From Paucilactobacillus hokkaidonensis JCM 18461 (lineage in GTDB: Bacteria > Bacillota > Bacilli > Lactobacillales > Lactobacillaceae), in the NCBI RefSeq assembly GCF_000829395.1, contig NZ_AP014680.1, positions 124,001-188,000 on the forward strand: a stretch of DNA of 64,000 nt, read 5' to 3'. Shown one piece after another: positions 34,202 through 43,084 of this stretch. The first letter of the stretch is position 1. Each line of letters begins with the position of its first letter. Below the pieces are notes generated by a model. It was not told the origin of the DNA. It saw nothing but the letters and a program-made list of their open reading frames with translations, and made no database searches. Made by a program: the position numbers and the translations under genes.

Positions 34202-34909
34202 TTGTGGCTTAATACCAGTATGAATTGCTGCAGCACCTAGCATAATACGACGGTAGAAAATTTGTTTGAAACCAGCTTGTTTAAACATTGCTGCTAGTTG
34301 CTTATAGTCAACAAAGTTGTGTGTTGAGTCGGTTAGGTACGTATATTCTTGTTGCTCATTAACTAGTGTCTTACCCAACAATGGCACAATGTGACCGAAA
34401 TATAATTCCCATCCTTGTTTGATAATAGGGGCTGTTGGTTGAGAAGTCTCCAGGCAAACTAGTTGTCCTCCCGGTTTTAAAACACGTAGCATTTCTCGTA
34501 ATGTCGAGGAAGCATCCGCCACGTTACGGAGGCCAAAACCGATAGTGACAATATCAAATTGATTTGATTCAAACGGGAGCTGCATTGCATCCCCTTGAAT
34601 GAGGTTTATTTTTTCAGTTAAATCATATTTTTTTACTTTTTCTGTAGCAACAGTCAGCATGCTATCACTGAAATCTAGGCCGGTAACATGACCCTTATGA
34701 TTAATCTGGTTGGCCAGCTTAATTGTCCAATCACCAGTCCCGCAGCAAACATCTAAAATTTTGCTATTAGGGCGTAATTTTATCAGACTGGTAGCTCGAT
34801 TACGCCATGATTGATGTGTTCCGAGACTGATAATCGAGTTCATTTTATCGTAGCTGGGTGCAATTTTTTGGAAGATGGTGTGTACTTGATTGGATTTATC
34901 GTTAGCCAT
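34199..34909 (-). CDS. menG: Demethylmenaquinone methyltransferase
   Basis: 236 residues with UbiE/MenG motifs: VHTIFQKIAPSYDKMNSIISLG, LDVCCGTGDW (SAM site), GFGLRNVADASSTLREM and RVLKPGGQLVCLE. It performs the last step of menaquinone synthesis. No other men genes in the window; many lactobacilli keep only part of the pathway. Together with the fumarate reductase at 48.5 kb it hints at quinone-linked electron transfer. Confidence 0.93.
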   Translation of the reverse strand: MANDKSNQVHTIFQKIAPSYDKMNSIISLGTHQSWRNRATSLIKLRPNSKILDVCCGTGDWTIKLANQINHKGHVTGLDFSDSMLTVATEKVKKYDLTEKINLIQGDAMQLPFESNQFDIVTIGFGLRNVADASSTLREMLRVLKPGGQLVCLETSQPTAPIIKQGWELYFGHIVPLLGKTLVNEQQEYTYLTDSTHNFVDYKQLAAMFKQAGFKQIFYRRIMLGAAAIHTGIKPQ

Positions 34910-35093
34910 ATTAATACCTCTGATTGATTGAATTAGTCTTATTATACATTAAAGATTTTAAAATAAGCTAATAGCCGGTTATTTAATTGCCACATTAGAA
35001 TTGGATTATATTTTAGGCCAGCAGATTGACTTTATTTTCCTAATCATCAACACTAGAGATGGTTGTATCAATTGATGTGATGGAGGTCCAATA

Positions 35094-36485
35094 ATGAACT
35101 CGAAAGCAACAAATTCAGATAATAGAATGCATTTGTGGGAAAGCATCTGTATCATGATTTTTATGTTCTTGGTGTTAGGAATATTGATTATTAAATATAA
35201 AATGGATCCTCAAATCCCATTATTGTTAGTATTTACGGTTTTGCTATTTTATGGTTACTTACGACATTTTACTTGGGATGAAATGTTTGCTGGTGTCGTT
35301 GAAGGCATTACTCCTGGAATTATTCCCATCATGATCTTCTTACTGATTGGATTATTAGTTGCTACGTGGCTAGCTTCCGGAACAATTGCTACCATCATGG
35401 TAATTGGTATTCATATTCTATCAATTCGGTTTTTTCTGCCAACTATTTTTATTATTTGCGGGTTAGTGGGGATGACAATTGGTAGTGCGTTTACTACTAT
35501 TTCTACAGTTGGGATTGCACTGCTTGGAATTGGCCATATTTTTGGCTTTCCAGCACCATTGACTGTTGGTGCGATTGTTTCTGGGGCTTTCTTTGGAAAT
35601 AATATGTCGCCTTTGTCCGATACATCCAATCTGACAACGAGTATTGCCGGAGTTAATTTGTATGATCATTTAAAGAATATGGCTTTTACTGCTGTTCCAG
35701 CTGCGCTAATTACAATTGTAATTTATCTATTTGTTGGTGTTCCAACGACTGCAGTGAACTCTGCTAAAATTCAGTTAATGAGTAGTGAATTAAGCGGTCA
35801 TTTTCAGGTTAGCGCTTGGCTGCTTTTACCAATGTTGGTGGTTTTGATATTAGCTTGGATTAAAGTGCCGGCAATTCCAACATTGCTGGCAGGATCACTG
35901 ACTGCAATTGGTATTTTTGTGGTTAATCATCCCCACTTTAGTATTGCTAAAATCGGTGATATTTTAATGAATGGTTATCATGCTCATTTTGGTGATGCTA
36001 CGGATGGCATTATGTCGGGCGGAGGAATCACGGGAATGCTTAGTTCCATTTCGCTGATTCTTTGTGCACTCGCATTAGGTGGACTATTAATTAAAATGGG
36101 TGTAGTCAATACGTTGATTAATAGTATTATGCAATTGGTTAGTCGACCAGGTAACTTAATTTTAATGACTTCATTAAGTGGAATTGGTGTTAACTTACTA
36201 GTTGGCGAGCAGTATTTATCAATTATTCTGCCCGGCTCTGCGTTTAAACAAGCTTTCCATCGACAAGGAATTGATTCAAAATATTTATCACGAACATTGG
36301 CAACTAGCGGTGCGGACGTTAATGCATTAGTGCCGTGGGGGGTTAGTGGTATTTTTATCGCGGGAACACTAGGTGTTGATCCATTCCAGTATATTCCATT
36401 GGCCTTTTACCCGTACTTGAATCCGTTAATTACCATTATTTTAGGATATACGTTTGTTTCATGGAAGTATCGAAAACAGGGATGA
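35094..36485 (+). CDS. nhaC: Na+/H+ antiporter, NhaC family
   Basis: 463 residues, about 11-12 TM segments. NhaC signature stretches: GAFFGNNMSPLSDTSNLT and ATSGADVNALVPWGVSG. It exports Na+ for H+, or in some members malate-lactate exchange. ATG after GGAGGTCC. Confidence 0.88.
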   Translation: MNSKATNSDNRMHLWESICIMIFMFLVLGILIIKYKMDPQIPLLLVFTVLLFYGYLRHFTWDEMFAGVVEGITPGIIPIMIFLLIGLLVATWLASGTIATIMVIGIHILSIRFFLPTIFIICGLVGMTIGSAFTTISTVGIALLGIGHIFGFPAPLTVGAIVSGAFFGNNMSPLSDTSNLTTSIAGVNLYDHLKNMAFTAVPAALITIVIYLFVGVPTTAVNSAKIQLMSSELSGHFQVSAWLLLPMLVVLILAWIKVPAIPTLLAGSLTAIGIFVVNHPHFSIAKIGDILMNGYHAHFGDATDGIMSGGGITGMLSSISLILCALALGGLLIKMGVVNTLINSIMQLVSRPGNLILMTSLSGIGVNLLVGEQYLSIILPGSAFKQAFHRQGIDSKYLSRTLATSGADVNALVPWGVSGIFIAGTLGVDPFQYIPLAFYPYLNPLITIILGYTFVSWKYRKQG

Positions 36486-36498
36486 GAGTTGGAAAATA

Positions 36499-36536
36499 TA
36501 ACGAGGTCGCAGCAAAACAGTTTGCCCGGCCTCGTT
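36499..36536 (+). terminator. Terminator after nhaC
   Basis: CGAGGTCG ... CGGCCTCG then T7. It belongs to the same hairpin type that follows repeat copies B and C, including the preceding AAAATATAA, but no cloverleaf repeat is attached here. Confidence 0.75.
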
Positions 36537-36547
36537 TTTTTATATTT

Positions 36548-37885
36548 TTACTTGTTATTCAAAGTTGTCTTAGGTCGATTCAAAATTAAATTCAGTACGA
36601 CCGCAGTTACACTCCCCACCACGACACCATTGCTTAACATGATCTGTAATTCTTGTGGCAAATGCTGAAAGATTTGAGGATAGACGGTGACACCCAGTCC
36701 CAATCCGATTGACATTGAAGCGACTAGTAAATTACTGTTTTTACTGAAGTCAACTTGTTTTAAAATTTGGATTCCTTGTAGGCCAACCATCCCAAACATG
36801 ACAATCATAGCACCACCTAAGGTAGCGGATGGAATGATTGTTGCTAAGGCACCCACTTTTGGTAGTAGTCCTAGAAAAATTAGAAATACGGCCGCAAAGT
36901 ATACTGGTTTACGAGTTTTAACGCCAGATAGTTTTAGAACTCCGACATTTTGTGAAAAGGTTGAATATGGGAAGGTATTAAAAACACCACCAAGCATGGC
37001 TGCAATTCCTTCAGCGCGATAGCCGCGCTTTAGATCTTGATTTGTCAGCTTTCGGCCGGTGACTTCGCTTAAAGCAAAGAAAACTCCAGTGGATTCAATC
37101 ATGGTAGTCAGAGAGATTAGGATCATGGTAATAATGGATGAAGCATTAAAGGAAGGAACGCCAAAGTAAAATGGTTGTGGTAAATGAAACCAAGTGGCTT
37201 GTGAAACTGGCTGAAGGGACACTAAGCCAAAGGAACCGGCAATCAACGATCCAGCTAAAATACCAATTAGGATTGAGATTGAGCGAATAAAGCCCTTTGT
37301 AAAAGCGTTGATTGCTAAAATAATGATAATGGTTAAAAAGCCAACTGCTAAATTAGGTAAACTTCCGAACGATTTAGCGGCAATGTCGCCACCACCTAAA
37401 TTTTGAAAGCCAACTGGAACAAGTGTGAAACCGATGACGGTGATTAATGATCCAGTGACAACAGGGGGAAATAAGTTCCTAATTTTTGCAAACAGACCAG
37501 CAATCAAGAAAACAAAGAATCCAGCACAGATAATGGCGCCATACATATATGTAATACCTAGTGTCCCTCCGATGGATTGCAACGGTGCTACTGCCTGAAC
37601 AGCACAGCCCAGAACAACGGGCAAACCAATCCCAGTTAGCGCAGTCTGCTTAAGTTGTAAGAGGGTTGCGATACCACACATAAAAATATCAATGGATACC
37701 AGATAAGTCATTTGAGCAGCAGTAAAGTTGAGTGCTCCGCCAATTAGCAAGGGAACTAGTACATCGCCAGAGTACATTGCTAACAGATGCTGTAGTCCTA
37801 AAATAGCAGCTTTCCAGTTTGATACTTCGGTCTTTTTTGGTTCCACAACAGTTGAAAATGAATCTAGCGTATTTGCAGCTTTCAA
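36548..37885 (-). CDS. pbuX: Xanthine/uric-acid-type NCS2 permease
   Basis: 445 residues, about 14 TM segments, with the NCS2 stretches LLAMYSGDVLVPLLIG, PLQSIGGT, LLTTMIES-like LTTMIESTGVFFALSEVTGRKL and FSQNVGVLKLSGVKTR. It imports xanthine or related oxidised purines with protons. The leader carries a guanine-class riboswitch, so expression falls when purines are plentiful. No xpt gene follows. Confidence 0.88.
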   Translation of the reverse strand: MKAANTLDSFSTVVEPKKTEVSNWKAAILGLQHLLAMYSGDVLVPLLIGGALNFTAAQMTYLVSIDIFMCGIATLLQLKQTALTGIGLPVVLGCAVQAVAPLQSIGGTLGITYMYGAIICAGFFVFLIAGLFAKIRNLFPPVVTGSLITVIGFTLVPVGFQNLGGGDIAAKSFGSLPNLAVGFLTIIIILAINAFTKGFIRSISILIGILAGSLIAGSFGLVSLQPVSQATWFHLPQPFYFGVPSFNASSIITMILISLTTMIESTGVFFALSEVTGRKLTNQDLKRGYRAEGIAAMLGGVFNTFPYSTFSQNVGVLKLSGVKTRKPVYFAAVFLIFLGLLPKVGALATIIPSATLGGAMIVMFGMVGLQGIQILKQVDFSKNSNLLVASMSIGLGLGVTVYPQIFQHLPQELQIMLSNGVVVGSVTAVVLNLILNRPKTTLNNK

Positions 37886-37930
37886 AATGGTTCCTCCTGT
37901 TTTGCAACTGGCCTATACAAAAACAGCGAC

Positions 37931-38044
37931 AAAAAAACTCCTTTTGCATAGGCAAAAAGAGTTAGTGGTGCACTCAGTTTGCTTATAGTCCAAAGTTTAC
38001 GGCTTTGGGTAGAAACTCGCCGACCATATCACGGCATTATATAG
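37931..38044 (-). promoter_or_regulatory. Guanine-class purine riboswitch with terminator
   Basis: On the minus strand the aptamer (38044-37981) contains TATAATGCC, GATATGG, GAGTTTCTACC, CCGTAAA and GGACTATA, the conserved purine-aptamer elements. The C in GACTATA (position 74 of the B. subtilis xpt aptamer) indicates guanine/hypoxanthine/xanthine rather than adenine. A terminator (AACTC...TTTTGC-CTAT-GCAAAA..GAGTT plus T7) lies at 37963-37931, before pbuX. Confidence 0.92.
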
Positions 38045-38184
38045 GCAATTGCGATTTAATTTGTAACTGAATGTTACCATCAAAATGATAGCAAAACAAC
38101 CTGGATTCACGAAATTATAAAATGAATGCGGATTCAATCCTAAATGGAAAATGTAGTATCATTGATTTAAATGGAGGCAATATT

Positions 38185-38694
38185 ATGGGTACAGTAAAAA
38201 TTATTCAAGGCGATATTACTAAAATAAAAGTTGATGCAATCGTAAATGCGGCTAACACAACCTTGCTAGGTGGTGGCGGTGTTGATGGGGCAATTCACCG
38301 GGCTGCCGGGCCACAACTGTTAGCAGAGTGTCGAACATTGCACGGTTGTGAAACTGGAGAAGCTAAAATTACTAAGGGATATTTACTGCCAGCACAACAT
38401 GTCATTCACACGCTCGGTCCAGTTTGGCAGGGTGGTACTCAACGTGAAGCCCAATTACTACATAATTCGTATTTAAATAGCTTGAAGCGGGCGGATGAAA
38501 ATAATTGTGCAACGGTTGCTTTTCCATCAATCAGTACAGGTGTCTATCACTATCCACTGAAAGCAGCAGCTGAGATTGCGTTGACGACTATCCATGAGTT
38601 TATGCGAAAGACCAAGGTTGTCAAAGAAGTGACGATGGTTTGTTTTGATTCAGCAACATTTACGACGTATCAACAAGTTGAACAGAAATTTTAA
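38185..38694 (+). CDS. Macro-domain protein (ADP-ribose/O-acetyl-ADP-ribose hydrolase)
   Basis: 169 residues from ATG 38185 after GGAGG; the longer frame to 38122 lacks a ribosome site. Macrodomain motifs IVNAANTTLLGGGGVDGAIHRAAG and FPSISTGVYHYPL, as in MacroD-type enzymes that remove acetyl or ADP-ribosyl groups. It stands alone, convergent with the kinase gene. It is not adjacent to a sirtuin or lipoyl-carrier gene. Confidence 0.9.
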   Translation: MGTVKIIQGDITKIKVDAIVNAANTTLLGGGGVDGAIHRAAGPQLLAECRTLHGCETGEAKITKGYLLPAQHVIHTLGPVWQGGTQREAQLLHNSYLNSLKRADENNCATVAFPSISTGVYHYPLKAAAEIALTTIHEFMRKTKVVKEVTMVCFDSATFTTYQQVEQKF

Positions 38695-38701
38695 ATAGTC
38701 G

Positions 38702-39553
38702 TTAAATATCCCAAGTTCCGGTTTGTGCATATTTACTGATTTGGATTAGTAGTTTTGACAGGTCGACGCCAAAACGTCGTTCTAGTGGTGATCTATTGGT
38801 AGTTTGGAGTGCTAAGAAGGTTCCATCGGTGGCATGTTGAATTGCTGTTCCAAGCGATTCTTGTTGAAGTAAAAAGCCGGTTAATAATGCAGCGAAGACG
38901 TCACCACTACCGTAGAAATGGCCGGATAAACTGGGGTGACCATAAAAATGTAGTTTGTCATTTTCCAACCAAATACAACCAAGTCTTTCACCAACGGCAA
39001 CTCCAGTAATAATTGCATGTCCACCAGTTGGCATTTTATTTGTCAGTGTAGTCAATAGTTTTCGTTTTTCATTTTTCGTGGGATAATCGCTGACTGTAAT
39101 TCCAGTTAGCAATTGGGCTTCAGTAATATTGGGGACAGTTATTGATGCACGGGATAAAAGTGAATTCATTGCTTGTGGATAATCGTTAGTTAAACCAGGA
39201 TAAAGTTTGCCGTGATCGCCCATGACAGGATCAAAAATGGGCGACGGTAACGCATCATGATTAATAAAGCTAACTAATTGATCAACTAACTGAGTATTAC
39301 CTAAATAACCGATTAGACCACCACTAAAATGAATATGTTCTTGCTGCCAGTGGTCGAATGTTTGCTCAATCCAGGGACTTAAGTCTTGTTTTACAGGCTG
39401 TTGGAAGCCTTCTGTCTGAGTGGATAAAAGCGTAGTCGGCAATAGCGATATCCGGATACCAAATGAACTTAAAATGGGAATTGCAACCTTCATCGAGAGC
39501 GTGCCCACAGCTGATAAATCTTGTGCTATTAGGATGGGGGTGTTTGAGTGCAT
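38702..39553 (-). CDS. Pyridoxamine/pyridoxal kinase-like (PdxY/PdxK family)
   Basis: 283 residues of the ribokinase superfamily: IAQDLSAVGTLSMKVAIPIL at the N-terminus, FDPVMGDHG and, near the end, GSGDVFAALLTGFLLQ with the catalytic Asp. It phosphorylates B6 vitamers. A 29-base gap to the upstream S-component gene suggests one salvage unit for uptake and trapping of vitamin B6. Confidence 0.85.
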   Translation of the reverse strand: MHSNTPILIAQDLSAVGTLSMKVAIPILSSFGIRISLLPTTLLSTQTEGFQQPVKQDLSPWIEQTFDHWQQEHIHFSGGLIGYLGNTQLVDQLVSFINHDALPSPIFDPVMGDHGKLYPGLTNDYPQAMNSLLSRASITVPNITEAQLLTGITVSDYPTKNEKRKLLTTLTNKMPTGGHAIITGVAVGERLGCIWLENDKLHFYGHPSLSGHFYGSGDVFAALLTGFLLQQESLGTAIQHATDGTFLALQTTNRSPLERRFGVDLSKLLIQISKYAQTGTWDI

Positions 39554-39582
39554 ATTGATAATTCTCTCTTTCTAATAGTATG

Positions 39583-40074
39583 TTATCGGTTAACGTATTT
39601 GCGTAGCCTAATTGATACTGGCCACGCGATGACAGCACCAACTAGTCCTTGTACTAAGTTCATTGGAATTCCAAGTAAACCAGGAGTTAATGAGTACAAA
39701 ATGGTGTCAGAAACAAAATAGCCACCAACCATGATGATCGTACCAATGAATAGAGCTAAAAATTGCATTTTACGACTAGCATGATATCCCAACCATCCGG
39801 CAATAAAGCCTTCTAATCCATGGACGATTAATGAAAAAAACATATACTGCGAGTAGCCTGAAATTAGATCTAAAATAAAACCGCTTAGCCCACCGACGAT
39901 TAAGCCATCGCGACGGCCAAATAGGAGTGCAGCCATGAAAATACCTGCATCGCAGAGATTTATATTTCCGTGAGTCATGGGCACTGGAATAATGAAAAAA
40001 CGTGAAATCACAACTGTTGCGGCAACAAACATTGCCGGCATAATAATTTGACGAACTGAATGACTAGCCTGCAT
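39583..40074 (-). CDS. ECF transporter S-component, probably pyridoxine (PdxU type)
   Basis: 163 residues from ATG 40074 after AAGGAGG. Five to six TM segments with FFIIPVPMTHGNINLCDAGIFMAALLFGRRDGLIVGGLSGFI, typical of S-components. It binds the vitamin and works with the shared EcfAAT module encoded elsewhere. The substrate is inferred from the adjoining pyridoxal kinase gene. Confidence 0.78.
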   Translation of the reverse strand: MQASHSVRQIIMPAMFVAATVVISRFFIIPVPMTHGNINLCDAGIFMAALLFGRRDGLIVGGLSGFILDLISGYSQYMFFSLIVHGLEGFIAGWLGYHASRKMQFLALFIGTIIMVGGYFVSDTILYSLTPGLLGIPMNLVQGLVGAVIAWPVSIRLRKYVNR

Positions 40075-40288
40075 AATGGCAGCCTCCTTAATATGTATGG
40101 CATTCAATGAAAAATGTCTTAACGTCTATTATAACTACTTTCAAGTTAACTGCATCATTAAATTGGGAATTTTGGTTAGTTGAATGAAAGGTGTTTCGAA
40201 ATAGATCACATTTCTTTACAGGTAGTTATGGTTAATATAAGATAGTAGTTAAGACAACGACACTTATTTGACTAAGGAGGCTGATTAA

Positions 40289-40489
40289 ATGGCATTAGAA
40301 GATAAAAAGGATCAATTGGCGGGCAAGGCTAAAGAAAAAGAGGGTCAAGTGACCGGTGACAAATCACGTGAGGCTCAGGGTAAGGGTGAACAGGCTGCTG
40401 CCAAAGTCAAAGATACAGTCAAGGATGCTAAAGATTCAGTGAAAGATAAACTTGAAGAGACTAAAGATAAGTTGAAGAAAAAATCATAA
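40289..40489 (+). CDS. CsbD-like small stress protein
   Basis: 66 residues, very hydrophilic, made of Lys/Glu/Asp/Ala repeats (KDQLAGKAKEKEGQVTGDK, VKDTVKDAKDSVKDK) as in the CsbD family. Probably an abundant stress-related protein of unknown mechanism. ATG after AAGGAGG. Confidence 0.85.
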   Translation: MALEDKKDQLAGKAKEKEGQVTGDKSREAQGKGEQAAAKVKDTVKDAKDSVKDKLEETKDKLKKKS

Positions 40490-40491
40490 TA

Positions 40492-40527
40492 AAAAATGAG
40501 CCTTCCATTTCTGGAAAGCTCATTTTT
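40492..40527. terminator. Bidirectional terminator
   Basis: AAAAATGAGC...TTCCATTTCTGGAA...GCTCATTTTT between csbD and the convergent toxin gene. Confidence 0.8.
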
Positions 40528-40542
40528 GATTGTAAATTGATT

Positions 40543-40887
40543 TTAATGAGTTTTGATAAATGTTTCAAATCTAAAAATATCGTTTTCAGATAGATGGTCA
40601 AAGTGTTTCAGTCCATTGTAAAATTCACTTGGTTTATCAATTGAATACGGATGGTTTATATCGATCCATGACTTTTTGCGTAGTCCAGCATAGTGCCAGT
40701 CATTAATTTCAAAGTAATTTTTTTTGATATTGACTGATTTATTTACGTACTTGGATGTAATTTTATAAAATTTCAACATTTCATCACTATCACGAATAAT
40801 TAGTATTGGTCTTTTTTTACCATTATTTGGGTCGTTAATATATTGTACGAATATATAACCAATGTCATTTCTATTCATCATCTTCAT
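40543..40887 (-). CDS. PemK/MazF-like toxin
   Basis: 114 residues with an SH3-like interferase pattern: NDIGYIFVQYINDPNNGKKRPILIIRD (the KRP-V/I-LI stretch of MazF/PemK) and YFEINDWHYAGLRKKSWIDI. The start may be the third ATG at 40878 (MNRNDIG). It overlaps the antitoxin gene, so it is a coupled toxin-antitoxin operon. Confidence 0.72.
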   Translation of the reverse strand: MKMMNRNDIGYIFVQYINDPNNGKKRPILIIRDSDEMLKFYKITSKYVNKSVNIKKNYFEINDWHYAGLRKKSWIDINHPYSIDKPSEFYNGLKHFDHLSENDIFRFETFIKTH

Positions 40888-41164
40888 CAGCCCAAATTTT
40901 TGCTAGTTGGTCCGCACTAGTAATGTGAATAGTTTTCTGACTATCTGCATAGTTTTGAATTGTTAATTCGGCCCGCTGCATTTTACTCAGTTTTGCTTGG
41001 AATGGAATGCCACCTTCGCTAATGACGGCTCTATAAAGCATATTAATTAAGTTGGTAGGATTTGTGCCGACTTCAGACATGATGGTTTCGGCCTCTTTAG
41101 CTACATTTTTGTCTACAGCCACTTGAATACGTTTTTTTTCATGATTATTTTTGAGTGAGTCCAT
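40871..41164 (-). CDS. RelB/DinJ-type antitoxin
   Basis: 97 residues from ATG 41164 after AAAGG; the longer frame to 41218 is less likely. The N-terminal ribbon-helix-helix is RIQVAVDKNVAKEAETIMSEVGTNPTNLINMLYRAVISEGGIPF, typical of DinJ/RelB. The acidic end (WADEDDE) would bind the toxin. DinJ antitoxins usually pair with YafQ; the pairing with a PemK-like toxin is less common. Confidence 0.8.
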   Translation of the reverse strand: MDSLKNNHEKKRIQVAVDKNVAKEAETIMSEVGTNPTNLINMLYRAVISEGGIPFQAKLSKMQRAELTIQNYADSQKTIHITSADQLAKIWADEDDE

Positions 41165-41303
41165 GTTCAACATCCTTTCGTTATCCAGGCTATATTCGTA
41201 ACATCTCTTCAAACTCATAATATACTGTTAATGTAGTGCTGTAAAGAGTTAAGCAACATAATATTTGAGTCATAGCTAAAAAGAAATCCATAATAAAAGC
41301 CCT

Positions 41304-41331
41304 AGCATAATTAGTGCTGGGGCTTCATCAA
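41304..41331 (-). terminator. Terminator of the xyn operon
   Basis: On the minus strand: AGCCCCAGCACTAATTATGCTAGGGCTTTTATT, 11 bases after the xylosidase stop. Confidence 0.8.
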
Positions 41332-41341
41332 CGTACTATAA

Positions 41342-42964
41342 TTAGTCGTCCAATTCCTTATAATCAAAGTAATCAAATGTTGCTGGTTGTTCATAGCCGG
41401 AATAATCGACAGCAGCTAATCCAACGAATGCTCCGGTGAAGAAGCCACCGTAGTTTTGCAATACATAATCATCTGACAAGATGGCAGCGTCTAATTTGAC
41501 GTCGATTTCATTCCATTTTTGGCCATCAAATGAGTATTCATAAGTATAATATGACTTACGAACCTTAGTCCTGAACCAAACATAGTCTGTACCGTCAGGA
41601 ATCTTAATCGCATCATCTTTCAAGAATGAAGTGTAGTCATTGTTATCGTTTTGGGCAACTTCAATAACGTGACCTTTCTTTTCATCCCAAGTGATAAAGA
41701 TCCAAGACCAGTGTTTGTCATTATAGAAGTTAGACAAACCAGCCATTTGTTGGTAAGTAAATGGATCAAATTTAACTTTGGTTTCTGCATCAAAGTTGAA
41801 TGCTTGCCAACGTTGAGCAAGAAACGAAGTATTGAACGTACTTGCTAATGAATCGCGGCCAATTAATTTGAGTTGACCATCACCAAATGATCCCATCTCT
41901 TTAGAGAATGGTACCCGTAATGTATTCCAGTCAATGTCTAGTTTTGGTTGATCGAATTCATCATGACGTGAATGATTAGCAGGAGCCTTTGTTTCAATAG
42001 CATCTTTTGGTGCGTCAACTTCAACTTGACCACCATGACCACCAACAACTCGTGGCCAGCCTTGATCATCCCATTCAACTTTTTGAATTGATGTTTCGCG
42101 ACCTAATGTACTCCAGCCACGTGGATCGTGTGATGATTCATTTTCATGATTCCAAGGACGAGAAACTAATGAAGCGTAGTACCACTCGCCACCTGGGGTA
42201 TCAACTAAGGCACCATGACCTTGTTTTTGGAGATAAAAATCAGGAGTATCAAAGTTGGTAATGAATGGCCCATCTGGTTCTGATTCAAATGATAATTTAT
42301 CAAGTGATTTAGAACGAGCAACCACTTCTTCATGGGTGAAGACAGTCCCACCTTGAGCAGCAAATAGATAATATTCATCATTAATTTGGTACAAATGTGG
42401 ACCTTCAACTAATTTAACTTCAGTTCCATTATAAATATTACGAGCAGTTTCTGGTTTGAGCTTCATTGTAGAAGTATCAAATTCAGTTAGTGTAATACCG
42501 TTAAATGGTTGGCGATATTCACGGTGATCCCAAGTCTGTTGAACCAGATATTTACGACCATTTTTGTCATGGAAGAGGGATGCATCGAAGCCGACACCAT
42601 TAACTTTAATTGGATCTGACCAAGGACCATGAATGTCTGTAGCGGTTGTCAGGTAGTTGGTCATATCTTTAAAGGCGCCTTCAGTAATTTTAACATCAGT
42701 ATAAATCAGCCAAAATTTACCATCAGCATAGGACAGATCAGGAGCCCAGATACCACCAGACGAAGGATTACCCTTCATATCAAGCAATGTAGTCGTTGAT
42801 AATGGTGATGGAAGTAAATTCCAGTGAACCATATCCTTAGATTCATGAAGTCGAACACCAGGGAACCATTCAAACGTTGAGTTAGCAATGTAGTAAGTGT
42901 CCCCAACCCGAATCATACTTGGGTCAGCATTAAAACCAGTTAAAACAGGATTCTGAATTTTCAT
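41342..42964 (-). CDS. xynB: GH43 beta-xylosidase 1
   Basis: 540 residues from ATG 42964 after AAAGGA, the usual length of GH43 subfamily 11/12 XynB. The five-blade propeller begins with PVLTGFNADPSMI (catalytic base Asp); pKa-modulating Asp is in GFDASLFHD and the general acid Glu in LVEGPHLY. The C-terminal beta-sandwich follows from about residue 330. It releases xylose from short xylo-oligosaccharides. No signal peptide, so it acts on imported sugars. Last in an operon with the GPH transporter and a 28-aa peptide. Confidence 0.93.
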   Translation of the reverse strand: MKIQNPVLTGFNADPSMIRVGDTYYIANSTFEWFPGVRLHESKDMVHWNLLPSPLSTTTLLDMKGNPSSGGIWAPDLSYADGKFWLIYTDVKITEGAFKDMTNYLTTATDIHGPWSDPIKVNGVGFDASLFHDKNGRKYLVQQTWDHREYRQPFNGITLTEFDTSTMKLKPETARNIYNGTEVKLVEGPHLYQINDEYYLFAAQGGTVFTHEEVVARSKSLDKLSFESEPDGPFITNFDTPDFYLQKQGHGALVDTPGGEWYYASLVSRPWNHENESSHDPRGWSTLGRETSIQKVEWDDQGWPRVVGGHGGQVEVDAPKDAIETKAPANHSRHDEFDQPKLDIDWNTLRVPFSKEMGSFGDGQLKLIGRDSLASTFNTSFLAQRWQAFNFDAETKVKFDPFTYQQMAGLSNFYNDKHWSWIFITWDEKKGHVIEVAQNDNNDYTSFLKDDAIKIPDGTDYVWFRTKVRKSYYTYEYSFDGQKWNEIDVKLDAAILSDDYVLQNYGGFFTGAFVGLAAVDYSGYEQPATFDYFDYKELDD

Positions 42965-42996
42965 TGTGTATATCCTTTCTTTCTTTAACATTATTT

Positions 42997-43083
42997 TTAA
43001 TTATTAGCGTTGCAGGAACATGGTTTACAAGCATAGATGCCTAATTTACTTAGCCCACAGACTTCTACATGCTTGTTGCACAT
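42997..43083 (-). CDS. 28-residue cysteine-rich peptide
   Basis: The ATG at 43083 lies one base after the transporter stop TAG, and AAGGAG eight bases upstream lies inside the transporter's last codons. Translation is therefore probably coupled. The peptide has five Cys (positions 2, 9, 19, 22, 24; CKPCSC near the end) and no hydrophobic segment. It ends 33 bases before xynB. Not recognised; a small metal- or thiol-binding peptide is possible. Confidence 0.5.
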   Translation of the reverse strand: MCNKHVEVCGLSKLGIYACKPCSCNANN

Positions 43084-43084
43084 T

